NCBI GenBank assembly: GCA_017847725.1
Contig: JAGAXW010000026.1
Location: forward strand, 1 to 51,180
Direction of reading: 5' to 3'
From: Prevotella sp.
Lineage (GTDB): Bacteria; Bacteroidota; Bacteroidia; Bacteroidales; Bacteroidaceae
DNA: 51,180 nt
The translations under genes were made by a program, and so were the position numbers. The first letter of the stretch is position 1, and each line of letters starts with the position of its first letter. Below, piece after piece: positions 41,959-48,745 of the stretch. The notes under the pieces were generated by a model. The model searched no databases and was not told where the DNA came from. It worked only from the letters and a program-made list of their open reading frames with translations.

Positions 41959-42351
41959 TTAGCGATAGTCCTCTTTACGGAACGTAGCCTCAAACAGCTT
42001 CGTTCCTTTTTTTTGCTGTGAGTAGTATACGTAGCGGAAGTTGTACTTAGCCTCCTTGTAGAGTTTCAGTTGGGTGGAGTTGCGTACGTCCTGCAGCAGT
42101 AGTTCGCGCGAGTTGCTGTTGTTTATGCGCCCTGCATCGTCCAGCGCTCCGCTCAGGGTATAGAGGTAACTGATGGTGTGTGTGGCAGCGTCGAACGTCA
42201 TGCTGTCCATTACCACGTCGTTGCCCACCGTCATGGGGCAATGCTTGCGCGTAAAGTCGCGCGCCTCGCGACTGCAGCGCTCCTCCAGCGTCTCCTGGCA
42301 GGCGCTGAAAAGGAGCGTCAATGCCAATAGTGTTACGAAATGTTTTCTCAT
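41959..42351 (-). CDS. Small lipoprotein of unknown function
   Basis: A 130-residue protein that I do not recognise. MRKHFVTLLALTLLFSAC is a lipoprotein signal (lipobox LFSA-Cys18). The mature part starts QETLEERCSREARDF and has a second and third Cys; later segments (TISYLYTLSGALDDA, NFRYVYYSQQKKGTKLFEAT) alternate as beta-strands. It starts 25 bases after the stop of the TPR-HATPase gene on the same strand and may be its partner, for example as a signal receptor or regulator; this is inferred from position only. Confidence 0.7.
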   Translation of the reverse strand: MRKHFVTLLALTLLFSACQETLEERCSREARDFTRKHCPMTVGNDVVMDSMTFDAATHTISYLYTLSGALDDAGRINNSNSRELLLQDVRNSTQLKLYKEAKYNFRYVYYSQQKKGTKLFEATFRKEDYR

Positions 42352-42376
42352 GCTTTACAAATGTTTAGTATGTCCG

Positions 42377-44158
42377 TTACAGTTTGTGCTCTTTGGGCAG
42401 CTCAAAGATAAATCGTGCGCCCTCAGTATAATCATTGTCCAGCCATATTTTGCCATGCAGTAACTTGATGATGGCCAGACAGATGGTCAGTCCCAGTCCT
42501 TGCAGTTTCATATTGTCGCCCATTTGGCGGAAGGTGTCGAAAATGTGCTCTCTCTGCTCTGCAGGTATGCCCGTGCCCGTATCTGTCACACTGGTCTGTA
42601 TCGAGTCTCCGCAGTCCTTGCAGGCCACCGTGATGACGCCGTGCTCCGTATGCTGTATGGCATTCTCGATGAGGTGCTTCAGTAGCGCCTCAGCCGCCTC
42701 TTGGTTGGTGTGCACCTCGATGTCGTCAGGCAGATCGCTTTCGTAGAACATCCTTACGCCTGGCTTGCAGAATTGCCGCATGGCATCCACCATGTGCCGG
42801 CAGATGTGGTTGGGCGAGAGCGTATAGTCGATGGATAACGACTTCTTGCTTTCGAAAAGCGAGAGCTCGGCCATGCCGTCAATCAGTTTGGTGATGCGTT
42901 TTGAGTTCTCCTTAATCTGGTCTCTCAGCATTTCACGCTCTTCAGGTTGCAGTTCGTAGTCTGTGGTATTCAGAATGTCGGAGAATCCCTCGATGGGGTT
43001 CATCGGTGCGCGCAGTTCGTCAGTGATGTGGCTGATGAACTCGTTCTTCATGTCGAAAGCTTTCTGTACTTTTTCACGTTCCTTACCCAGTTTGGCATTT
43101 TCCTTCTCCAGCCGCTTAATCCGTAGACGATTGTGCCACAGTATAAAAGCCAAGATGATGATGATGGCCCCTATCAGCGTATAAACGAACAAATGTTTCC
43201 ACTTTACGTTCTCGTCCTCCAGCACTTTCTTCTCCAATTTCAGTCGCTCGTTGTTCATCTGGACGTAGCAGCTGGCCACCACGTTGCCGTGTGACACCAG
43301 TACGATGCTGTCGTTGGTAGCCTTGAACTTTGCCATGTATTCGTAGGCCTTGTCGTTGTCGCCCATGCGGTGGTAGATGACGGCCATGCGCTCGTAGCGC
43401 TTCTCGGGTGACAAGTTTTTACAGAGGCGCAGGGCCTCGTCGTAGTCGGCATTGATAATGGCGTGATTGATTTCCACTACGGGCTCTATCGTGCCGATGT
43501 CGTCCGACTGTTTCAGGGCCATCAACTCGTTATAGATGCTGTCGAACATCTCTTTGTTGTTCTTGTTGAAGGCAAACTGGCTCAGCCTGAACAGAGCTCT
43601 TCCTTTGTGGATGGGCGCTACGTTGGGTTCCGCCAGTATCTGGTGGGCATACTTCAGACCGGCTTTCTGGTCCTTGCGGTGGTTGGCAATCTTCATCAGT
43701 TCCTGCAGGTCGTCGCCTGCACTCTCGCCTGGGAAATATTTGTGACGGAACTCTACGGCCTTCAGGAAACCTTTCTCGGCCTCCTGGTAGTCCTGTTTCT
43801 GCAGGGCATTGACAGCCTTGGTGTGCAGTACGACGTACTTGCCCCAGAAGCTGTTCTGGTCTTCTGCATACTCGGCTATCTTATTGACAATCTTCTCGGC
43901 CATCACGTAGTTCTGGTGTGTGGCCTCATAGGTCGACTGATTGCCCCATGTGGTGTAGAACAGTCGCTCGTCGCCCCTTTTGCGGCAGTCCTCTTTCAGT
44001 TGTTCGGTTACCTTCAGAAAGCGGTCTTTCTCCGGGGTGCTTATCAGACGCAGCATCTCTGTCTGCAGTTTTATCGTGTGCGAATCCCCCTCAGCACTGA
44101 TACTGATGCTGACGAGCCAAACAGCGACCAATACAATGATTCTCATAACTGTCTTCAT
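42377..44158 (-). CDS. TPR-type sensor kinase with Asp in place of the HisKA histidine
   Basis: A 593-residue kinase-like protein starting MKTVMRIIVLVAVWLVSISI (signal peptide). TPR-type helices span about 30-310 (YEATHQNYVMAEKIVNKIAE, MGDNDKAYEYMAKFKATN); a membrane helix lies near residues 328-346 (LFVYTLIGAIIIILAFILW); a coiled coil follows; then the HisKA box EFISHITDELRAPMNPIEGF. Aligned with FLANMSHEIRTPL, Asp380 stands at the His site and a His (377) three residues earlier at the Asn site. The ATPase domain is intact (LIENAIQHTEHGVI, VTDTGTGIPAEQ, LQGLGLTICLAI). No response regulator adjoins. Promoter -7 TATCTTTG (minus) at 44179-44172. Confidence 0.85.
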   Translation of the reverse strand: MKTVMRIIVLVAVWLVSISISAEGDSHTIKLQTEMLRLISTPEKDRFLKVTEQLKEDCRKRGDERLFYTTWGNQSTYEATHQNYVMAEKIVNKIAEYAEDQNSFWGKYVVLHTKAVNALQKQDYQEAEKGFLKAVEFRHKYFPGESAGDDLQELMKIANHRKDQKAGLKYAHQILAEPNVAPIHKGRALFRLSQFAFNKNNKEMFDSIYNELMALKQSDDIGTIEPVVEINHAIINADYDEALRLCKNLSPEKRYERMAVIYHRMGDNDKAYEYMAKFKATNDSIVLVSHGNVVASCYVQMNNERLKLEKKVLEDENVKWKHLFVYTLIGAIIIILAFILWHNRLRIKRLEKENAKLGKEREKVQKAFDMKNEFISHITDELRAPMNPIEGFSDILNTTDYELQPEEREMLRDQIKENSKRITKLIDGMAELSLFESKKSLSIDYTLSPNHICRHMVDAMRQFCKPGVRMFYESDLPDDIEVHTNQEAAEALLKHLIENAIQHTEHGVITVACKDCGDSIQTSVTDTGTGIPAEQREHIFDTFRQMGDNMKLQGLGLTICLAIIKLLHGKIWLDNDYTEGARFIFELPKEHKL

Positions 44159-44171
44159 TTCTATAACGCTG

Positions 44172-44179
44172 CAAAGATA
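44172..44179 (-). promoter_or_regulatory. -7 promoter element of the TPR sensor kinase gene
   Basis: TATCTTTG on the minus strand, 13 bases before the ATG at 44158. Confidence 0.55.
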
Positions 44180-44302
44180 CAAAAAAATTCGACTAATTTT
44201 TGCTAATGACAGAAAAAGTTTATAATTTTGCAGGAATTTCCATAAGATGTCCGGTAGTTACAAAAGCGGCAGATGTACAGATTGATCTTAACCATTCTTA
44301 AC

Positions 44303-44440
44303 TTATCGTTCTGCGTTCGTGAATGCCCAGACCGCCGATGGCGCGTTGGTTGGCTTTCAGCGTGACGTCCACCTTCGAGGCCGTTGTGTCCTTCAGTTTT
44401 CCGATGTATTGCGTCGTCGTACTTTTGCCTGCTCGTGTTT
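44303..44440 (-). pseudogene. Possible 3' remnant of another gene behind terC
   Basis: Minus strand, in a frame different from terC: the translation runs TTTQYIGKLKDTTASKVDVT then LKANQRAIGGLGIHERRTIS to a TAA at about 44303. The third-base pattern (C or G at most codons) is gene-like. It begins inside the last terC codons and has no start of its own. It looks like the tail of a broken gene whose front is gone. The family is not recognised. Apart from this stretch, 44180-44392 has only AT-rich sequence and no clear terminator. Confidence 0.3.
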
Positions 44441-45421
44441 GGTCACGACGAACGAGAGTAGCATAGACAGCGCAAGGACACCGAAGATGACGGCCAGACT
44501 GACGGGCGTAGGCACCTCTATATGAGGAATGTTCAGGTTTAGGCCTGCGAGCGCACCCAGACTGTTGATATACTCATTCATGGCCAGCAGCATCTTGACA
44601 CCGACGAAAATCAGGATGATACCCAGGCCGTACTTCAGATACTTGAAGTATTTGGCCACGGCAGCCAGCGCAAAGTAGAGGGCGCGGAGGCCGAGAATAG
44701 CGAAGATGTTGGAGGTGAGCACAATGAACGGGTCGCGGCTGACGCTGAACACGGCGGGGATGCTGTCGACGGCGAAGGCCACGTCGGTGGTCTCGATGAC
44801 CAGCAGGGCTACGAACAGCGGCGTGGCCATGCGCCGTCCGTTCTCCGTGATGAAGAAGCGGTCGCCGTGCATGCGGTCGGTCACGGGATAGAGCTTGCGG
44901 AACCAGCGCACGATGATGTTCTGCGAAGGGTCAGACTGCTCATTGTCGTCGTGAGCAAACATCTTGCCGCCCGTATAGAGCAGGAATAGTCCGAAGAGCC
45001 CCAGCACCCACTCGAAGCGCTCCACCATGGCAGCACCGGCAAAGATGAAGATGCTGCGCAGCACCAGGGCGCCGAAGATGCCCCAGAAGAGCACTTCGTG
45101 CTGATACTTGCGCTCGATGCCGAAGAACGAGAACAGCATGAGAAACACAAACAAGTTGTCCATCGACAGCGACTTCTCTATCAGGTAGCCTGCCAGAAAC
45201 TCCAGCGCCATCTCATGGGAGTCGCCGGGATAGAAGAAATAGATGCCTGCGCAGAACAACAGTGAGACGCCAATCCACACGGCAGTCATATTGAGCGCTT
45301 CGCCAACTTTCACTTCATGCTGTCCTTTCTTGCCGAACATTTTCAGGTCGGCCACCAGCATGAGTAATACTAACACATAGAAAACAATCCAGGCCCAAAG
45401 GGGCAATATCATTAAATTCAT
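44393..45421 (-). CDS. TerC/Alx-family membrane protein
   Basis: A 342-residue protein with 8-9 hydrophobic helices (WAWIVFYVLVLLMLVADLKM at the start). Family signature LEFLAGYLIEKSLSMDNLF near residue 75, with acidic Glu and Asp in the membrane, and VALLVIETTDVAFAVDSIPA near residue 205 with its second acidic pair. It is probably a metal (manganese or calcium) or tellurium-resistance-related transporter; Alx and TerC relatives export Mn2+. The ATG lies 5 bases after its -7 box, so the transcript is likely leaderless. The C-terminus is basic (KHEQAKVRRRNTSEN). Confidence 0.9.
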   Translation of the reverse strand: MNLMILPLWAWIVFYVLVLLMLVADLKMFGKKGQHEVKVGEALNMTAVWIGVSLLFCAGIYFFYPGDSHEMALEFLAGYLIEKSLSMDNLFVFLMLFSFFGIERKYQHEVLFWGIFGALVLRSIFIFAGAAMVERFEWVLGLFGLFLLYTGGKMFAHDDNEQSDPSQNIIVRWFRKLYPVTDRMHGDRFFITENGRRMATPLFVALLVIETTDVAFAVDSIPAVFSVSRDPFIVLTSNIFAILGLRALYFALAAVAKYFKYLKYGLGIILIFVGVKMLLAMNEYINSLGALAGLNLNIPHIEVPTPVSLAVIFGVLALSMLLSFVVTKHEQAKVRRRNTSEN

Positions 45422-45426
45422 GGGTG

Positions 45427-45434
45427 CAAAATTA
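45427..45434 (-). promoter_or_regulatory. -7 promoter element of terC
   Basis: TAATTTTG on the minus strand; the ATG at 45421 starts 5 bases downstream. Confidence 0.55.
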
Positions 45435-45452
45435 CATATAATAAGTGGTAAT

Positions 45453-45554
45453 AGCAGCGTCGAGGTGATTACGTTTTAGTTACATTCCCGTTTACAGAGA
45501 CATCAGCAAGATGGGGCATGCCGAACCGATGCCCCACTTGCTGACGACGCTGCT
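45453..45554. other. Nested inverted repeats between terC and a hypothetical gene
   Basis: The inner hairpin pairs 45505-45519 with 45529-45542 (8 bp plus 6 bp with one bulged A; loop of 9). An outer 10-bp arm, 45453-45462 (AGCAGCGTCG), pairs with 45545-45554, reaching the stop codon of the hypothetical gene. It may be that gene's terminator on the minus strand, but no T-run follows. Confidence 0.4.
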
Positions 45555-45942
45555 ACAGCAGTAGCGCGATGGTCTCTACATCCTTGCCCTCATAGAAGCG
45601 CGGCTCGAAGACGGGCTTGTACTGGAAATCACCGAAGCGGAACAGCTGCACGGCACAGAACTGATGGTCGTCGCTCAGGCAGAGCTCCAGGCGGAAATTG
45701 CCGTTGGCACCGGCCACGGGCTTGCCTTTCTGCTGGATGTCGGCAGCCATCTTGTCGAGCGGCATGTCTAACAGACGTTGAACGCGCTCACCCTCCGTGG
45801 GGGGATACTCCCGGATGATGGCCTTGGCCTGGCTCTGCGTTGGCGTATAGACGGCCTTGGTTGAAAATAGTGACTTCTTAATTTCTATATGCTGATATGC
45901 GGAGAGGGCAGCAGCCATCTCCAAGTTTTTGATACTTGACAT
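45553..45942 (-). CDS. Conserved-looking hypothetical protein
   Basis: A 129-residue protein that I do not recognise. No signal peptide or membrane segment. Seen: MSSIKNLEMAAALSAYQHIE at the start, a Tyr/Pro-rich YTPTQSQAKAIIREYPPTEG, NGNFRLELCLSDDHQFCAVQ with a possible beta-sheet core, and a Phe-rich FRFGDFQYKPVFEPRFYEG. Codon use matches the neighbours, so it is probably real. A short hairpin (CGGCC/GGCCG, 45961-45975) lies just upstream. Function unknown. Confidence 0.6.
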   Translation of the reverse strand: MSSIKNLEMAAALSAYQHIEIKKSLFSTKAVYTPTQSQAKAIIREYPPTEGERVQRLLDMPLDKMAADIQQKGKPVAGANGNFRLELCLSDDHQFCAVQLFRFGDFQYKPVFEPRFYEGKDVETIALLL

Positions 45943-46049
45943 AGTTCTTTGTTATCAAAGCGGCCTTTATGGCCGAGTGGTTACTTTAATATATATATAA
46001 ATAATGTGAGTAGAATGTTTGTGTGTCCCTGTGGTAACAGATAACTATG

Positions 46050-46457
46050 TCAACGAATGATGTGCCTCAGCGCGATGACATAATAGTCGCACGAGGCCGA
46101 CGGGCAGAAGGGAGCTGTCTCTAAGCGGCATCTGCTGTCGTAGTAGGAATAAAGGGGTTTGATGATATGTTTCCGGAAGGCAAAACTGCCATACGGTGTG
46201 ACGTTTCTTTCCGTCTTGGAGCCTTGGGTAGGTAGGATACGCTGAGGACGGGAACTGCAAATGCGATAAATCTGCGAGGCGTCTGTCAATGTAGCTTCTT
46301 GATGATGCTGGTGCTGCGGAGTCAGGACGGACGACTCGCGGTGCTGATAGGAGTCGCCGGCAGCAACGTCGCCACGGTCCTGCCAGTTTAGTAAAACCGT
46401 CAGGCACAGGGCAATAAGTGCCACTATCATTCTTGTCGTAAACAGACCTCGTGTCAT
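46050..46457 (-). CDS. Small secreted or membrane-anchored protein of unknown function
   Basis: A 135-residue protein beginning MTRGLFTTRMIVALIALCLT, a signal or anchor helix. The middle is His/Gln-rich (TPQHQHHQEATL). The tail (RPQRILPTQGSKTERNV, PLYSYYDSRCRLETAPFCPS, YYVIALRHIIR) matches a type of tail I associate with short orphan proteins in Bacteroidales; no function is known to me. An overlapping longer frame (46045-46626) is rejected as a shadow. The promoter TACCTTTG (minus, 46472-46465) lies 7 bases before the ATG at 46457, supporting a real gene with a near-leaderless mRNA. Confidence 0.55.
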   Translation of the reverse strand: MTRGLFTTRMIVALIALCLTVLLNWQDRGDVAAGDSYQHRESSVLTPQHQHHQEATLTDASQIYRICSSRPQRILPTQGSKTERNVTPYGSFAFRKHIIKPLYSYYDSRCRLETAPFCPSASCDYYVIALRHIIR

Positions 46458-46464
46458 GCAAGTG

Positions 46465-46472
46465 CAAAGGTA
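46465..46472 (-). promoter_or_regulatory. -7 promoter element of the small secreted protein gene
   Basis: TACCTTTG on the minus strand, 7 bases before the ATG at 46457. Confidence 0.5.
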
Positions 46473-46535
46473 CGATAAAATATCGATATTCTTGCAAGTT
46501 GCCTAATAAATTTAATGTGAGTTCGAAGAAAAAAA

Positions 46536-46895
46536 GTTGTTTCACAAATGGATGTATGCTGCTGATGCTTAACGAGATACGTGTGAAACTATATTTTTGT
46601 CCCGTCACGTCTGTATCATCTCCCATTATAGGCTATTTCATTTTTTGTAACGGTTGCATCATATTGTGCGACGGCCGTCGCACATATCTACCACGGCCGT
46701 CGCACGATATGAAATAAGGCTCTCCGAACGGTGATAAACCTGGTATAGCTGATGTTTCAGCCCAATTTGACAGATAGCGCCCGCGTGGACTGCATGTCCG
46801 TGCCCCCAAAAACTTAGTTTCACACCTAACACACAGTCACACAGACGGATACGAGTCGTCATGAAACTTTATCGTGAAACTTCTTTTCTATATAT
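46536..46895. repeat. Intergenic region with repeated GTGAAAC elements and inverted repeats
   Basis: This gene-free stretch has five copies of (T)GTGAAAC or its close form TGAAAC: 46539-46546 (-), 46582-46589 (+), 46817-46824 (-), 46862-46867 (+) and 46874-46880 (+). The second and third extend into a 19-base imperfect inverted repeat, 46581-46599 and 46807-46825 (GTGTGAAACTA, two bases, TTTTTG), bounding a segment of about 245 bp. The size and ends resemble a MITE, but no target-site duplication is clear. Inside lies a perfect palindrome (46665-46684). No ORF with gene-like features is seen. Confidence 0.45.
46665..46713. repeat. Perfect GC-rich palindrome and a partial second copy
   Basis: 46665-46684 is a 20-bp perfect palindrome centred on ACGGCCGT. 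At about 46692-46710 the core ACGGCCGTCGCAC appears again, one repeat unit on. The flanks are AT-rich. It could be a dimeric operator or a REP-like element. Confidence 0.55.
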
Positions 46896-46940
46896 ATGAA
46901 AATATTTCTGCAAAATGGCATCTAATTTTAAAATTTTTTG

Positions 46941-46948
46941 TATCTTTG
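46941..46948 (+). promoter_or_regulatory. -7 element leading into the surface-protein region
   Basis: TATCTTTG on the plus strand, 79 bases before the ATG at 47028 and about 430 before the first secreted protein, so the mRNA may have a long leader. Confidence 0.5.
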
Positions 46949-47027
46949 TAGCAGAATTTACCAATTCACACCCAGCGAGGGCGGGGTGGAACTATAAACC
47001 TACGATATCAACACAAATCCAGAAGCA

Positions 47028-47315
47028 ATGATGCGCCGCAGAGAGAACATAATAAAAAATGTTAAGCGAGAGCAGAAAATGACTGATTCTCTTGGTCATT
47101 CCAATATTTTTGCTACTCTCTCTCTCTATATCACATTAACCGCCAGTCCACCACCTTTAATGTCGCTCATCACCAGTCCGGCCACACGCTGGTCCGTCAC
47201 GCTGTCGCCGCAAGTGTCGGCCGTCACGACGCGCACCAAGCACCTCGCCGCGGGCCGCTCGGCCGAAGGACGCTTGCAAGGCAAGAACGACCACGAGTTC
47301 GACCAGTTTAAATAA
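47028..47315 (+). CDS. Possible short leader ORF before the surface proteins
   Basis: A 95-codon open frame starting MMRRRENIIKNVKREQKMTD. The rest (SPPPLMSLITSPATRWSVTL, KHLAAGRSAEGRLQGKNDHE) resembles no protein I know, has no signal peptide and sits in an unusually GC-rich patch (47140-47290) in AT-rich surroundings. It lies 61 bases before the secreted beta-helix gene and after the region's promoter, so it could be a leader peptide, a fragment of decayed coding DNA, or non-coding. Confidence 0.25.
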   Translation: MMRRRENIIKNVKREQKMTDSLGHSNIFATLSLYITLTASPPPLMSLITSPATRWSVTLSPQVSAVTTRTKHLAAGRSAEGRLQGKNDHEFDQFK

Positions 47316-47376
47316 TTTTAAGAGACATTAGTGCAGATACAATTCACAATAAGTTAATCATAAAAAAACTACACGT

Positions 47377-48669
47377 ATGAAACAAAAATTATTTTCTATT
47401 CTCGCCCTGCTGCTCGTGGCAGTATCGGGCGCGTGGGCACAGACGGAAACGCTGCTGACCACAATTACGCCTACAGGAGATGCCTCCTACAACGAAACAA
47501 CAACTGGAGTTGTTACAGTTACACCTAGCAATATGGGTTGGTACGATGAAGAATTTGGATGGTGTTGGTGGCAGCCAGGTTCTTTGACAGTTGAAGCGAA
47601 GGAAGGATACACAATCACCAAATGTGTGTTCAAACAGAATAGTAAAACTCCTGTCACGATTACTACATCACCATTTGCAATCACTTTTGTTGATGATGGG
47701 AAATGTGAACAAAATTATGATATGGATGGTGTCACATCGATTGAAGTCTATGGGCCTGCAGCCCCCGCCGCCCCGACCTACAGCATCACCCTGGCTGAGG
47801 GCACCGAGGATGCCGAGAATTGGACGGTCCCCGCTGAGGCTGCCGAGGGTTCTCCCGTCACCGCCACGTACAGCGGCGAGAAGAAGGTGAAGAGCGTGAA
47901 GGCCGTGAAGAAGGCTCCTGCTGGTCCAGGGGTTTCAACCTTTAGTGAGTTGCAAGCCGCACTGAGCGCCGGAAAGGATGTAAAACTCATGAACGACATT
48001 GTTTGCACTGCAGAGATTGAAATTACCAGCGAAGGGGCATTGACCATCGACGGCAACGGAAAGAAGCTCAGTACCACTTCAGCAATCAGGGCTTTCACGG
48101 TTAAGTCCTCTGCAACCGTTGCCTTTAAGAATCTCACCATCACAGGGTTTGTCAATGGAGGCGGCCCTGCCATCAATAATTCCGGTACAATAGTGCTTGA
48201 CGGATGTACGATAAGCAACTGCCACGTAAACAACAGCAACGGTGGCGGTGCGATAGAGAGTAGTGGTAAACTGTATGCCATCAACACGACATTCAGCGGC
48301 AACTATTCCGGTGAAATAGGCGGAGCCATCAATAACTCCTGGGGCAGTCTCTACATGAGCGACTGTACGTTCACCGATAATTATACGACCAGCAGCAACG
48401 CATTCTATGGCGGTGCGATTGGTATCAATAGAGGAAGCGAGGTACGCCTGATAAACTGCGTTTTCTCGGGGAACAAGTATGGCACGAATACCGGGACCAA
48501 CGACATCGGTGTATTTTTTAAACCCACAAACTATACCATTGCCGGCTGCACAGGGGCGACCATTGCGTCTAGAGCAGATGTTGGTGATATTACCACTAAT
48601 GCCAGCGGAACCGCAACGCTTGACTACTCTGACCTGAGCAACATCTCATTCACATATAGTGCACAATAA
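47377..48669 (+). CDS. Secreted modular protein with right-handed beta-helix domain
   Basis: A 430-residue exported protein. Signal peptide MKQKLFSILALLLVAVSGAWAQ. Module 1 (about 25-127): LLTTITPTGDASYN through EGYTITKCVFKQ, ITTSPFAITF and SIEVYGP. Module 2 (about 130-175): YSITLAEGTEDAENWTVP then VTATYSGEKKVKSVKAVKKA. Module 3 (about 185-405): beta-helix of the polymorphic outer-membrane type, with ALTIDGNGKKLSTTSAIRAF, GGPAINNSGTIVLDGCTISN, GGAIESSGKLYAINTTFSGN and GGAINNSWGSLYMSDCTFTD. It probably binds glycans or hosts on the cell surface. No anchor is seen at the C-terminus. Modules 1 and 2 recur in the next gene. Confidence 0.8.
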   Translation: MKQKLFSILALLLVAVSGAWAQTETLLTTITPTGDASYNETTTGVVTVTPSNMGWYDEEFGWCWWQPGSLTVEAKEGYTITKCVFKQNSKTPVTITTSPFAITFVDDGKCEQNYDMDGVTSIEVYGPAAPAAPTYSITLAEGTEDAENWTVPAEAAEGSPVTATYSGEKKVKSVKAVKKAPAGPGVSTFSELQAALSAGKDVKLMNDIVCTAEIEITSEGALTIDGNGKKLSTTSAIRAFTVKSSATVAFKNLTITGFVNGGGPAINNSGTIVLDGCTISNCHVNNSNGGGAIESSGKLYAINTTFSGNYSGEIGGAINNSWGSLYMSDCTFTDNYTTSSNAFYGGAIGINRGSEVRLINCVFSGNKYGTNTGTNDIGVFFKPTNYTIAGCTGATIASRADVGDITTNASGTATLDYSDLSNISFTYSAQ

Positions 48670-48685
48670 GACGTAAGGAAAAAAG

Positions 48686-48709
48686 GACCACTCGGTGCGC
48701 CGAGTGGTC
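48686..48709. other. Intergenic stem-loop between two surface-protein genes
   Basis: A 10-bp perfect stem (48686-48695, GACCACTCGG, with 48700-48709), loop TGCG. On the plus strand it is followed by an A-run, not a T-run; the T-run would be on the minus strand. So it is probably an mRNA-processing or attenuating hairpin rather than a plus-strand terminator. Confidence 0.5.
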
Positions 48710-48745
48710 GAAAAAAAAAGAAATAAAAAATAAAACAATAATATT

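Noticed and set aside
45985-46005. TATATATATA run as possible origin or recombination site
   Set aside because: Short AT-rich intergenic sequence with no other origin or att features.
46045-46626. 193-codon minus-strand frame overlapping the small secreted protein
   Set aside because: The other frame has a signal helix, a promoter 7 bases before its ATG and a family-like tail.
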